From Methanobacterium bryantii (GTDB lineage: Archaea > Methanobacteriota > Methanobacteria > Methanobacteriales > Methanobacteriaceae), in NCBI RefSeq assembly GCF_002287175.1, contig NZ_LMVM01000012.1, forward strand, positions 526,608 through 590,607: a stretch of DNA of 64,000 nt, in the 5' to 3' direction. This document shows, piece after piece, positions 35,218-45,555 of this stretch (position 1 is its first letter; each line of letters begins with the position of its first letter). A program made the position numbers and the translations under genes. The notes below the pieces were generated by a model. That model was not told the origin of the DNA. It did not search any database and saw only the letters and a list, made by a program, of their open reading frames with translations.

Positions 35218-35464
35218 ATTTGGAGAATCTTTATAAAGTAATGTATCTGCGAAAATAAAAACATTAGTAGAATATTTAATTCCAATCATATTAAATAACA
35301 AAAGAATAATTATTATTAAGTGAAGTATGCCTGTCATTTATACAAATATGAAGTTATATTTAATTAAATTAGATATGGAAGATTTAATGGGATTAATTAG
35401 ATTAATAATGTGATTATCATTTGGGAAAAAGATTATACTCTCAAATTTAAGTTTAGGTGATCTA

Positions 35465-37237
35465 ATGAATATAAAACATTTTATTTCATTTGTTTTGTTA
35501 TTTATAATTGTTATTTCTTTATTATCTGGCATTGCTACTGCTTCAGATCAAAAGGGAAGAAGTTATTCTATTCCTTCTGCGAGTATTGATCTTTTTGTGG
35601 AAGAAAATGGTAATCTTCATGTAAAAGAAAAAATTCATTATTCATTTATAGGGACATATAATGGTGTTTATCGTGATATACCTATCAAATCTGGAGAAAA
35701 GTTAGCGAATCTAAAGGTATATGCTGAAGGTGCATATTGCTCTTATAATGTTACCAATCGTATGGACGAGAAGTCTATAAAGATTTTTCTTTACTCTGAT
35801 CCTCAAAAGAGTGCTCCCATAAATGATAGGGATGTAGATGTTTTTATAGAATATGATTTTGTTAATGTAATAAAAATTTACAACGATGTTGCTGAACTCC
35901 AGTATAAACTATGGGGGGAAGGATGGGAACAGGATGTAGGCCATTTAACGGCTAATATTCATTTAAAATCAAATAATGGAGTACAATACTGGTTAAATCC
36001 CCCATATCTCGTCCAAAATACTACGTGGCATAATCAAACCCTGAGTATCACTACTAAACCTATTTATTCAGCTAATTGGTTTGAGTTATTGATGGCCATA
36101 CCTTCTAATCAGTTTTTAAATAGTACTCCCTATGCACTGCGGTTTAAATCAGATATACGTGGATACCTTGAAATTACCCAGAAAAATTATGAAAATGAAT
36201 TAAATTTTAAAACAAAAGTATACTCTTTACTTACAATTCTAATAATTTTATGTGCACTTTTTCCATTATTCATCTATTTTAAATTTGGCAGGGAGCCAAA
36301 AATTGATTATCTAAATGAATATGAGAGAGATTTGCCTTCTAATGATCCTCCTGCAGTTATAAATGCTTTATATGGCAGTGAATTAGTTGGAGATCCAGAT
36401 ATAAATGGATTTAGGGCGACAATAATGGATTTAATAGATAGGGATTATTTAAGATTTAATGAGGATCCTTCAAATGATGAAAATTCTCTTGCCCTCAAAA
36501 TAACATATAAAGATCCATCGAAACTTAAAAATTTTGAAAGAGATGTCTTTGAATTCTTTAAAAAATTTGAGGAAGATCGTATTGTAAATTTAAATAAATT
36601 AAAAGACGAATTAAAAAAGAAAGAAAATGCAAAAATTTTCATGCATTTTTATCTTAATTGGAAATATCATTTAAAAGAAGAATTATTAGATGATGAAACA
36701 GTTAAAAAAGTATTTCATAAAAAGGGAAATAGATATCTGAAGATATATGGATTGATAGGATTAGAGGCAGCTTTCTTCCTGGTATTTTTAATGGGGGATA
36801 ATATCCCTGCAGCTATATATGCTAAATATGCTGCAATTATTCTGGGAATCGTCGCAATAATCTCTTTGATTACTCCTGCAAAAATCCCTGGACAATGGAC
36901 AGATTACGGCAGGTTAAATTATGAGAAATGGAAAAAATTTAAAAGATATTTAAAAGAATTCAGTATGATAAAAAAACACACTCCGGAGTCTATTGAAGTA
37001 TGGAATAAATATCTTGTTTATGCCACTGCATTTGGAATAGCAGCTGAGGTTATAATGGACATGGAAGAGATTTTTCCTCTAGATCAACTAGCTAGGAGTG
37101 CCATGTATAATTTCCATTATTGGGGTGGTTTTAATGCTATTTATATTGGAACGAATAGTGGTATGAGCGTTGGTTACGCTAATGTTGGAGGCGGTGCGGG
37201 AGGTGGCTCTGGAGGGGGTGGAGGAGGAGCTTTTTAA
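35465..37237 (+). CDS. DUF2207 domain membrane protein with Gly-rich tail
   Basis: The 590-residue protein has a signal peptide (hydrophobic residues 8-25). Next is an extracellular DUF2207 region (about 30-245, with VKEKIHYSFIGTYNGVYRDIP), a membrane helix near 253-273, a cytoplasmic stretch, and two helices near 420-460. The C-terminus is a Gly/Ser-rich low-complexity tail ending in GGGGGGAF, which is typical of this family in bacteria and archaea. Function unknown, maybe cell-envelope. GTGAT lies at 35458-35462 before ATG 35465. Confidence 0.85.
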   Translation: MNIKHFISFVLLFIIVISLLSGIATASDQKGRSYSIPSASIDLFVEENGNLHVKEKIHYSFIGTYNGVYRDIPIKSGEKLANLKVYAEGAYCSYNVTNRMDEKSIKIFLYSDPQKSAPINDRDVDVFIEYDFVNVIKIYNDVAELQYKLWGEGWEQDVGHLTANIHLKSNNGVQYWLNPPYLVQNTTWHNQTLSITTKPIYSANWFELLMAIPSNQFLNSTPYALRFKSDIRGYLEITQKNYENELNFKTKVYSLLTILIILCALFPLFIYFKFGREPKIDYLNEYERDLPSNDPPAVINALYGSELVGDPDINGFRATIMDLIDRDYLRFNEDPSNDENSLALKITYKDPSKLKNFERDVFEFFKKFEEDRIVNLNKLKDELKKKENAKIFMHFYLNWKYHLKEELLDDETVKKVFHKKGNRYLKIYGLIGLEAAFFLVFLMGDNIPAAIYAKYAAIILGIVAIISLITPAKIPGQWTDYGRLNYEKWKKFKRYLKEFSMIKKHTPESIEVWNKYLVYATAFGIAAEVIMDMEEIFPLDQLARSAMYNFHYWGGFNAIYIGTNSGMSVGYANVGGGAGGGSGGGGGGAF

Positions 37238-37259
37238 ACTAAGCTTCTTTGAAATAATT

Positions 37260-38084
37260 TTAATTAATCATTTGATTGTTTAACGCCTCTTTAATTTTCT
37301 TATTCTTAGTTAAAGTAGTCTTTAAAAGCTCATCGAAGGTATTTGGCAGTTCTTTTTCCAGTATTTTAACACCTTCTTCTGTAATGCCCCCTTTTGTGGC
37401 TACTCGTGAAATTACCTCTTCAAAACCCATATTTCCTTCATAAAGAAGTTTTGCAGTCCCATAAAGAGTCTTTATAACCATGTCTTGGGTTTCGGCAGGG
37501 GTAAAATTACTATTTTCAGCGCCTGCTTCGGCAAATTTCATGAAGATCTCTGCAATGAATGCAGGAGCGCAGCTTGTTAAATCAGATCCTGCTTCAAAAT
37601 TTTCTTCATCAATGATTTTTACATCACTAATTGAGCTGAAGAGATTATTTACAAAATCTGCTTCTTTTTCAGTTACTTCCTCGTTGTGACAGATAAGAGA
37701 AACACCTTCATTAACTTTGGAGGTTAGACTAGGTATGACTTTGGTAATTTTCCCTGGAAATGCACCTTCCACATTCTCCATGGTTAAAGCTGCTGCAATG
37801 TATGTAATATGGGAATCTCCTGAAATTTCATCTTTCACTTCTTCAATTACTTCTTTTACTGCAGATGTACCTACAAAAATGAATATTTTACGACATTTTC
37901 CTGCTAAATATGCATTGTTATCTGTAATTTCAATTTCAGGATATTTTTTTTTAATATCCTCCAGTTTACTCTTTGTTCTATTTGAAACAATTATTTCATC
38001 AGGTTTTATAACATTCGAAGATAGGAGACCTTCTATGATCATGCTTCCCATACTTCCATAACCTATAAATCCAATTTTAGACAT
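37260..38084 (-). CDS. proC: Pyrroline-5-carboxylate reductase
   Basis: The 274-residue protein has an N-terminal Rossmann domain (GFIGYGSMGSM, residues 4-14) and the family signature with TSCAPAFIAEIFMKFAEAG and VATKGGITEEGV near its end. It makes proline from pyrroline-5-carboxylate with NAD(P)H. Sequence beyond the signature is divergent from bacterial ProC, so a related imino acid reductase cannot be excluded. GAGGGAAT precedes ATG 38084. It converges with the DUF2207 gene. Confidence 0.85.
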   Translation of the reverse strand: MSKIGFIGYGSMGSMIIEGLLSSNVIKPDEIIVSNRTKSKLEDIKKKYPEIEITDNNAYLAGKCRKIFIFVGTSAVKEVIEEVKDEISGDSHITYIAAALTMENVEGAFPGKITKVIPSLTSKVNEGVSLICHNEEVTEKEADFVNNLFSSISDVKIIDEENFEAGSDLTSCAPAFIAEIFMKFAEAGAENSNFTPAETQDMVIKTLYGTAKLLYEGNMGFEEVISRVATKGGITEEGVKILEKELPNTFDELLKTTLTKNKKIKEALNNQMIN

Positions 38085-38116
38085 TAAATTCCCTCTTTTA
38101 ATTTAATTGAGTAGTT

Positions 38117-38576
38117 CTATAAATTTATTTTCTTTAAATATACTAAATTTAAGTTTTCAGTTAATTTTTCAGTTTTAAATTCTTTATAACCAAGCTTTTG
38201 ATATAATTTTAGATTCTTCCCACTTTTATGACCTGTAATAAGCTCAAATTTTCCACAATTCTTGAAAATTCTCTCTATTTCCCTCATTAAATTTGTTCCA
38301 ATTCCTTGATTCTGAAAATCAGGATGGACTATGAGTTTTCCAATGTAGCATGTTTTAGGATCAATTAGTAATGCTCTTACTGATCCAATTATCTTCTCAT
38401 TTTCCACTACCTTAAGGAACACGTGGTTTTCAAATTCTTCTTCTACTTCTTTTAATGTTTGAACTAGAGGGGGAAATATTAAAATCATTATAAAGCTCAG
38501 CTTCGCTTTTATATGCCAGTTTCTGTAATTGAAGTATTTCTTCCAGATCTGAAAATTCAGCTTTTTTAGTTATCAT
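38117..38576 (-). pseudogene. GNAT family acetyltransferase, frameshifted
   Basis: From ATG 38576 the frame reads MITKKAEFSDLEEILQLQ and AYKSEAELYNDFNI, the usual start of a GNAT domain. It then runs out, while the second frame carries PPLVQTLKEVEEEF and the rest, including VHPDFQNQGIGTNLMREIE (acetyl-CoA loop). The shift falls at about 38466-38472, where a run of five G/C bases lies. Restoring one base gives an intact protein of about 150 residues. It could be a real mutation, a phase-variable tract or a sequencing error. Confidence 0.75.
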
Positions 38577-39283
38577 TTTTAACCAACTTTACTAACTAAT
38601 TTCAAGTTAATAATGTATTAAATGCATTGAAAAATTGATAAAAATTGGGCAATAAATTGACTTAACATTATTATTTAAAATGGAATATATGGAATTTCTT
38701 AAAGATCATCTAGATCCTTTAAATGATTTAGTTGGGTTTAGATTCTGCACATAATTTATACTTATTGTATAATTTCAGATTCGCAATTGTAAAATAATTA
38801 AAGTATAATTAAAATAAGTAGTATATTTTTTATTTGATCCATCTTTAGAATCTATACTTTTTGACTGTTATCATGCATAAATTACTATGATTTGTAGAAC
38901 CCAATTTTAAGTTCCTATTTAATAATAAAATTATAAAGTTAATATGTGGTTATAATTTATATTAAGTTTTATTCCGTATAAATGGACATTTTATGTCAAT
39001 TTAATATGGCATAAATATAATTAGGCTGCTAATTTTGTTTTATTTATAATTTGAATCTGTGATATGCCTCTAAATTTTTACATTTGGTAAAAGAAAAAAT
39101 AGGTTAATATTCATTTTTATGTAATTTAACCAATTTTTAATGTATTTTCACGCAAAATACGTTTTTTTAAGCAAATTGGGGCTTATATTGTAAAAATTAT
39201 AACGTTTATATGTAACGAATAATAATATATTATAATGTAGTAATACAAAATTTGGAAAATTTATTAAATGGAGTTAGTGACAT
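38577..39283. other. Long AT-rich intergenic region
   Basis: About 700 bp with no convincing ORF. It has many short AT runs and a TATA-like AATATATTATAAT (about 39224-39236) that may drive the receiver gene at 39284. No repeat of the hairpin family or RNA gene was recognised. Confidence 0.45.
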
Positions 39284-39685
39284 ATGTCGGATACAACAAT
39301 TTTGATTGTTGAAGATGAAGCCATGACTGCAATGAATCTCCAAAATTGGTTTGAGTTTTGGGGATATAATGCCCCTCTCATAGCATGCTCCGAAAAAACA
39401 GCTCTTAAAAAAGTTCAGGAGATAAAAATAGACTTAGTACTCATAAACATAGAACTTGGAAATATGAATGGCCGAATAAATTTTGCTAAAAAAGTAGCTG
39501 ATAATTTTGATACGGCCATTGTATATATAACCCCTTATTTCAATAATGAAATTATGCAGCATATGAGGGCTACAAAACCCTATGGATGTATATTTAAACC
39601 TCTTGAAGAAAATCAATTAAAATATACCGTTGAAAACGCTCTTTACAAAAGGAAAATATATAAAAGGTTTATTGCAAGTAAATAA
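39284..39685 (+). CDS. Response-regulator receiver domain protein lacking the phosphoacceptor Asp
   Basis: The 133-residue protein is a stand-alone receiver domain. Conserved acidic residues E10 and D11, T83 and K105 are present, but the position of the phosphorylated aspartate, in LVLINIELG, is Asn55. It therefore cannot be phosphorylated in the usual way and may act as a constitutive or partner-binding pseudo-receiver. It has no output domain and no kinase gene nearby. A similar receiver form is common next to PAS kinases in Methanobacterium. Confidence 0.85.
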   Translation: MSDTTILIVEDEAMTAMNLQNWFEFWGYNAPLIACSEKTALKKVQEIKIDLVLINIELGNMNGRINFAKKVADNFDTAIVYITPYFNNEIMQHMRATKPYGCIFKPLEENQLKYTVENALYKRKIYKRFIASK

Positions 39686-39785
39686 GAAAAAATAATTATT
39701 TTTTTCTTCTTTTTTCAACATTTTTATTTAAATGAATTAATCTTTTCCATAATCCTATCACTCAAACTTTTTAGAAAAAGCCATC

Positions 39786-39886
39786 AAAAAAAATCTCCGA
39801 TTTTTTTTGGGGCATGTGAAAATTTTCAATTTTCACGGCTGCAAATCAAAGATTTGCAAGCACTGAAAATCAGAGATTTTCGAGTG
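39786..39886. repeat. Chain of four 3-nt-loop hairpins
   Basis: Four hairpins follow one another between the convergent receiver and cofG genes. They are an A8TC/GAT8 stem with TCC loop (39786-39808); GTGAAAATT-TTC-AATTTTCAC (39816-39836); TGCAAATC-AAA-GATTTGCA (39840-39858); and CACT-GAAAATC-AGA-GATTTTC-AGTG with one bulge (39861-39886). All loops are 3 nt. Stems are perfect but differ in sequence. Confidence 0.8.
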
Positions 39887-39905
39887 TTTGATCAAAAACT
39901 ACAGA

Positions 39906-40985
39906 TTAAAATGAATTAATCTTTTCCATAATCCGATCACTTAAAAATTCAGAGGATATAAAATCAGGATAGACTGGAAGTCTTTCGTCTAAAGATAGTC
40001 CCATTTCTTCTGTCATTTTTCTAAGATCTTCTAATTCGGGCCATGGAGCTTCTGGATTTACGAAGTCCCTTGTAAGCGGTGAAACTCCTCCCCAGTCATC
40101 AGCACCCGCAAGGAGAAATACCTGTGCATTATGATTATTTAAGTTTGGAGGGACTTGAACTCCAGTATTCGGGAATAAAAGCCGGGTTACAGCAACCATT
40201 TTTATCATTTCAATTACAGATGGTTCTTTCCATGATTCCATGGGGATCCCTTGTTTTGGCTTGAAATTTTGAATGATAATTTCCTGGATATGGCCGTATT
40301 TATCATTAATACGTTTTATTTCAAGGAGTGATTCAGCTCTTTCTTCTATTGTTTCCCCTATTCCGATAAGCAGTCCTGTTGTAAATGGAATGTTTAACTT
40401 TCCTGCATTTTCAATAGTTTTAATTCTCAGCTTTGGATCTTTTCCAGGGCTTTTCTCATGTACAATTGTTTTCATAAGTCTTTTACTTGTATTTTCAAGC
40501 ATTAAACCCATAGATGCATTTACTTCATTTAATAATTCCAGTTCTTTCTTTTTTAGCACTCCTGGATTACTGTGAGGTAAAAGTCCTGTATTTTTTAGGG
40601 TTTCATCACAGATAAAATAAAGATAGTCTACCATATTTGAATACCCTTTATCTTCAAGCGCTGCTTTTACTTGCGAAGTTTCTTCAGGACGTTCTCCAAA
40701 GGTAAAAAGAGCTTCTTTGCAATTATATTTATCTCCTTCATTTAAAATATCAAAAATTTCCTGATAATTCATTAAAATTCGCGCTTCTTTATCATCTGGA
40801 GTTTTTTTGAAGGTGCAGTATCCGCATTCATTCCTGCAGATATCTGTAAGTGGTAAAAAGACATTTTTAGAATATGTAATTGTGCCATTATCCCTTTGAG
40901 ACTCTGCGGTAGAAATTAAAGATAGAATATTTTTACCTTTTGCATTTAAAAGGGATATTATTTCTTCTTTTGAGTATTCAGGCAT
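39906..40985 (-). CDS. cofG: 7,8-didemethyl-8-hydroxy-5-deazariboflavin synthase subunit CofG
   Basis: The 359-residue radical SAM enzyme makes the F420 chromophore together with CofH. The cluster motif is C50-C54-C57 (CRNECGYC). Other family segments are FTFGERPEETSQV and GADDWGGVSPLTRDFVNPEAPWP (two halves near residues 295-317). F420 is essential for methanogenesis. GGAAGAT precedes ATG 40985. cofH is not in the window. Confidence 0.95.
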   Translation of the reverse strand: MPEYSKEEIISLLNAKGKNILSLISTAESQRDNGTITYSKNVFLPLTDICRNECGYCTFKKTPDDKEARILMNYQEIFDILNEGDKYNCKEALFTFGERPEETSQVKAALEDKGYSNMVDYLYFICDETLKNTGLLPHSNPGVLKKKELELLNEVNASMGLMLENTSKRLMKTIVHEKSPGKDPKLRIKTIENAGKLNIPFTTGLLIGIGETIEERAESLLEIKRINDKYGHIQEIIIQNFKPKQGIPMESWKEPSVIEMIKMVAVTRLLFPNTGVQVPPNLNNHNAQVFLLAGADDWGGVSPLTRDFVNPEAPWPELEDLRKMTEEMGLSLDERLPVYPDFISSEFLSDRIMEKINSF

Positions 40986-41049
40986 GCTATCTTCCGTTTA
41001 ATTTGTAAAAATAGTAATTTAAAGTTTATAAAAAAAGGAGAAAAAATTA

Positions 41050-41484
41050 TTATTCTATATTTGCAGCAACCACTTCCACGAACTGCGGACCTATTCCACT
41101 TTTATCTTTCCATGTAACGATAAAAGTCCCAACATTATCGATGAGGCCTAATGTATATGCTACATTACAATTCATGGCTTCTAAAGATTCTTTAAGCAGG
41201 TAAACTCCAGTAATATCAGTTTCACCTGGAATATCAACACTTTCTCTTATCCTTTCATCCATTATGCCGATCATGTTCCCCCCTTCTTCGGAAAACATAT
41301 CTATCTGGCGTGCACCGAGTTTTTTTAAAAGATTCGAAAGAACTTCATCCAGTTCTTCATTAAATTGTTTTCTTGACATTCCCCTTACAATGAGAATATT
41401 ATCGGCATCTATGGCAGGTTTTGATCCATGGAATGCCTCTAAATCACCCATTACCTGACCTGCAATTTTGTGTATTGGCTTCAC
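41050..41484 (-). CDS. Conserved methanogen protein (DUF2120-like), downstream of mptA
   Basis: The 144-residue soluble protein starts with GTG 41484 (GGAGAGG upstream) just 24 bp after mptA. It has a VGTFIVTWKDKSGIGPQFVEVVAANIE-like C-terminus in pieces (residues about 117-143) and an N-terminal GQVMGDLEAFHGSKP. It resembles a family limited to methanogens that I tentatively place in DUF2120. Its position in a transcription unit with mptA suggests a link to methanopterin synthesis, but that is inference. Confidence 0.55.
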   Translation of the reverse strand: MKPIHKIAGQVMGDLEAFHGSKPAIDADNILIVRGMSRKQFNEELDEVLSNLLKKLGARQIDMFSEEGGNMIGIMDERIRESVDIPGETDITGVYLLKESLEAMNCNVAYTLGLIDNVGTFIVTWKDKSGIGPQFVEVVAANIE

Positions 41485-41507
41485 TTAGTATCCTCTCCAA
41501 AATGATC

Positions 41508-42485
<978 letters not shown>

Positions 42486-42807
42486 AATTTTTCACCCCGA
42501 TTGATAATCATTTAGTATTTTAGAACTTAAATGTTTAAGTAGATCATAAATTAACCATTTTTTTAGTATTACTAAACTGTCAATATTGGATATGATGATA
42601 GTTTAATATATCTAATTTGATAATCAATTCTTTATATCTTTAGTTTTTTAATTATTTATAATTTTAAATACGGATTAATGATTTATAAAGGTAAGTAAAT
42701 AATTATTAAATCTTTATTAAAACCATTTTCAAAGTAAAATAAAAATAAATTTAGTACTGAAATACTTTAAATGGAAGAATATTAGTTATATTTCAATTAA
42801 ATAAAGC
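42486..42807. other. AT-rich intergenic region, no gene seen
   Basis: About 320 bp between mptA and the gene at 42808, both leftward. It must contain the mptA promoter. I recognised no ORF, repeat or RNA. Confidence 0.4.
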
Positions 42808-43488
42808 TTAAACTTTGGTTATTATATCTTTAAATTCTTCTGGTGTTAAGTCCTTTAAATTGTCTAAGGTAACTACATTTGCATTGTAAATTTCTTCTGC
42901 TCTTTTACCCAGAAGTTCGCTAGCTTTATCTGATTCAATAATTACTAAAATCTTTTCTAAGCTAAGGCTGCTCATTTTTCTACTAATATCATTTTTCACG
43001 TGTTCTATTTTCTTTGAAATTGCCCCGAGTGCAGCTTCAGGAATTTTAGGATTGATAATCTTCATATCTTCTACTTCAAGAGGTACGCCTGCAACAAGTA
43101 TCTGCTGAGCGTCAACTCCGAACTTGGATATCATTTTTCTAAAGTTTCCTTTACTTGTTAAAATTAAAAGACCATCAGATAATTTTTTAATCTCTTCTTC
43201 AACGCTTTCTTTTTCGATGACTCCAAAATTCGCAAGCATGCTGTCTATTTTAGTTCTCACTTTTAAAATTTTCCCGCAAAATAAGTTCGCATCATTTTCA
43301 TTGAGTTTGTGGGAAGGCCTGCTTGAATAAATAAATTCTTCTGCCTCAATCAGTTCATCTAAAATTTCTCCAAAGAGCTTAACGTCTATATTTCCTTCTT
43401 TGGGGGCTTTAAATTTTTCACCTGTAGTTTTAGATTTTCCTGCTTCTTTAATTAGTAACTGAGCTTGATGAAGTCTAAGTTTTTCCAT
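42808..43488 (-). CDS. Conserved methanogen protein (DUF2100-like)
   Basis: The 226-residue soluble protein is helix-rich in its first half. It then shows a short motif LLILTSKGNFRKMI and ends with LEKILVIIESDKASELLGKRAE and NLKDLTPEEFKDIITKV. It resembles the DUF2100 family of Methanobacteriales, which I assign tentatively. ATG 43488 follows GGTGAT; the frame opens at 43497. It is a single gene with no clear functional neighbour. Confidence 0.55.
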   Translation of the reverse strand: MEKLRLHQAQLLIKEAGKSKTTGEKFKAPKEGNIDVKLFGEILDELIEAEEFIYSSRPSHKLNENDANLFCGKILKVRTKIDSMLANFGVIEKESVEEEIKKLSDGLLILTSKGNFRKMISKFGVDAQQILVAGVPLEVEDMKIINPKIPEAALGAISKKIEHVKNDISRKMSSLSLEKILVIIESDKASELLGKRAEEIYNANVVTLDNLKDLTPEEFKDIITKV

Positions 43489-43586
43489 AAATATCACCGT
43501 TAATTAAATTTTGTGGAGAAAATAATTCTTTGATGTGTTAATATTTATTTAACTTATTTATATTTCCTCATTGATTAGTATAAGAC

Positions 43587-44603
43587 CTAAAATTCATAAA
43601 ATGGCGAAAATACATCTTTTATTTTATTAAACGTATTCTTTGTACTTTCTGAAACTTTCAGTTCATGTTTATAATTATCATGGCTTATATTATTTAGTGC
43701 GTTTATCATTTTAACATTACACCTTGAAAGAATGTTTAAGTTGTATCCTCCTTCTAAAATTAGAGCTAATGAACCCGCAATGCCCATCATTTTTCCTGCT
43801 ATATATTCATAGAACTCATCAGTAAGAGATAGACTTGAAAGTGGATCATCTACATGGCCATCAAACCCAACATCCATAAAATAAAAGTCTGCATTAAATT
43901 TAGATGATGCCGGTTCAAGAATTTTATCCAGAATGTAAATATAATCATCTGTAGTTGATCCAGGGACCATTGGAATGTTTAAATTACAGCCTTCACCATT
44001 ACCCTTACCAATTTCTTCTACAAATCCATCTCCTGGAAATAATGTTCTTGGATTTTGATGAATAGAAATATAAAATACATCAGGGTCCTCATAGAATATC
44101 TTTGATGTTCCATTTCCAAAGTGAACATCAAAATCAAATATAAAAAATTTTTTAATTTTGCGTTCCTGCCTTAAATATTCTAAAGATATGGCCAGGTTAT
44201 TAAATATACAAAATCCCATAGATTTATTTCTTGTCGCATGGTGTCCTGGAGGTCTTACAATTGCATATGCACTGTTGTACTCGTTTAAAACTAAGTCTGA
44301 CGCTTTAATTGCGCCGCCAGCTGCAAGTTTTGCAATTTCGTAAGTTTGGGGAGATGCATATGTGTCATAATCTATATATCCTCCCCCATTCTGGCAGAAA
44401 GATTTAATTTGTTCAACATGAGCTTTGGAATGAACTCTTAAAATATCCTCTTTTGTTGCAGATGGAGGACAAATGCAGTGAATTTTACTTAGAATACCTT
44501 CCTTTTTTAGAGAATTAATTATGGCATTTAAACGTTCTTTGTTTTCAGGATGGTTTCCAGTATCATGCTTTTTATAATCCTCGCAGTAGACAAGTGCATT
44601 CAA
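43587..44603 (-). CDS. Histone deacetylase family protein
   Basis: The 338-residue protein has the arginase/deacetylase fold. Visible zinc-site and active-site motifs are RPPGHHATRNKSMGFCIFNN (tandem His), FDFDVHFGNGTSK (Asp/His ligands) and GFDGHVDDPLSSLSL (third ligand). Archaeal members may deacetylate proteins or acetylpolyamines. The start is uncertain: TTG 44603 has AGGTG upstream, GTG 44612 touches the stop of the preceding gene. Confidence 0.9.
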   Translation of the reverse strand: MNALVYCEDYKKHDTGNHPENKERLNAIINSLKKEGILSKIHCICPPSATKEDILRVHSKAHVEQIKSFCQNGGGYIDYDTYASPQTYEIAKLAAGGAIKASDLVLNEYNSAYAIVRPPGHHATRNKSMGFCIFNNLAISLEYLRQERKIKKFFIFDFDVHFGNGTSKIFYEDPDVFYISIHQNPRTLFPGDGFVEEIGKGNGEGCNLNIPMVPGSTTDDYIYILDKILEPASSKFNADFYFMDVGFDGHVDDPLSSLSLTDEFYEYIAGKMMGIAGSLALILEGGYNLNILSRCNVKMINALNNISHDNYKHELKVSESTKNTFNKIKDVFSPFYEF

Positions 44604-44612
44604 CTTAAACAC

Positions 44613-44918
44613 CTATATATTTATTGTATATAGTTCAGCACGTCTTTCTGTTTCTTTACCTCTTGAACAGTAAAAGGACAACTTCATGTCATATTTTTGA
44701 TGTACACTGCAATCTCGGGGACATAGACATGCTCTTTCATCCATTGGACAATTACTTTTACCTAAAATACAGAAAAGGAGCTCTTTGCTTTTTCGTGTAC
44801 AGTTATTGTAAGTGGGGCATTCATGGCAGATACAATCATTCCTTAATTCTGCAATGAATTTATCTTTATCTGAACTGCTCATTTTATTCAATTCATTTTT
44901 TAAATCCTCAAATTTCAT
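44613..44918 (-). CDS. DUF2769 Cys-rich protein
   Basis: The 101-residue protein has cysteines at CICHECPTYNNC (about residues 29-40) and CILGKSNCPMDERACLCPRDC, typical of DUF2769. The number and spacing of Cys suggest an iron-sulfur or zinc site. It lies immediately upstream of the histone deacetylase-fold gene, so the two are probably co-transcribed. ATG 44918 is used; the frame opens at 44927. Confidence 0.75.
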   Translation of the reverse strand: MKFEDLKNELNKMSSSDKDKFIAELRNDCICHECPTYNNCTRKSKELLFCILGKSNCPMDERACLCPRDCSVHQKYDMKLSFYCSRGKETERRAELYTINI

Positions 44919-45054
44919 AATGATCAATTTATATTTTTGAAATTTGAATGTATTAAATGATGCTGTAAGTTTAATAAAAAATTCATATATTTAATAAAAT
45001 TAAAATGTGTTAAATTCAGTATATTTTAATATAAACGCCAGGAATGGAATGGGT

Positions 45055-45522
45055 ATGGAATGCAAGTATTTTGAAAAATTAAAGGATTACAATTATGGAG
45101 ATTTACTAGCTGAAACAGACTACTGGATTATTTTACTCGCACCTGATCAAAGGAACCTAGGAACATGTGTTATAGCTTTAAAAAGATTTGAGGGAGATCT
45201 GTCAGAATTAAAGGATGAAGAATGGCTTGAATTTAGTAAAATTGTTAAAAAATTAGAATATGCACTTAAAAAAGCATTTAATTCCACAATGTTTAACTGG
45301 GGCTGTCTGATGAATTCTTCTTACCGTAAAGATCCTCCAGATCCACATGTGCACTGGCATATGATACCTCGATATAAAGAAAAAACGGAATTTAAAGGCC
45401 TTATTTTTGAAGACCCATGTTTTGGATCCAGTACAATGAAAACAAAAGGAGGCATCCGTAAAGTTGCAGAAGATGTCCGGATAAAAATCATTAAAGAAAT
45501 AAAAGATAATTTTGAGATATAA
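45055..45522 (+). CDS. HIT family hydrolase
   Basis: The 155-residue protein carries the HIT-like triad region PDPHVHWHMIPRY and the earlier GTCVIALKRFEGDLSEL. HIT proteins hydrolyse nucleotide conjugates; the substrate is unknown. ATG 45055 gives the natural family start MECKYFEKL; an upstream in-frame start at 45007 adds 16 unconvincing residues. It is single and divergent from the DUF2769 gene. Confidence 0.85.
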   Translation: MECKYFEKLKDYNYGDLLAETDYWIILLAPDQRNLGTCVIALKRFEGDLSELKDEEWLEFSKIVKKLEYALKKAFNSTMFNWGCLMNSSYRKDPPDPHVHWHMIPRYKEKTEFKGLIFEDPCFGSSTMKTKGGIRKVAEDVRIKIIKEIKDNFEI

Positions 45523-45555
45523 ATTTTAAAGGGAATGTCTTAGTTATTTTAAGTA

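Noticed and set aside
34637..35241. ORFs on the + strand between 34.6 and 35.2 kb
   Set aside because: They are antisense to a frameshifted nitroreductase on the - strand, which accounts for the open frames.
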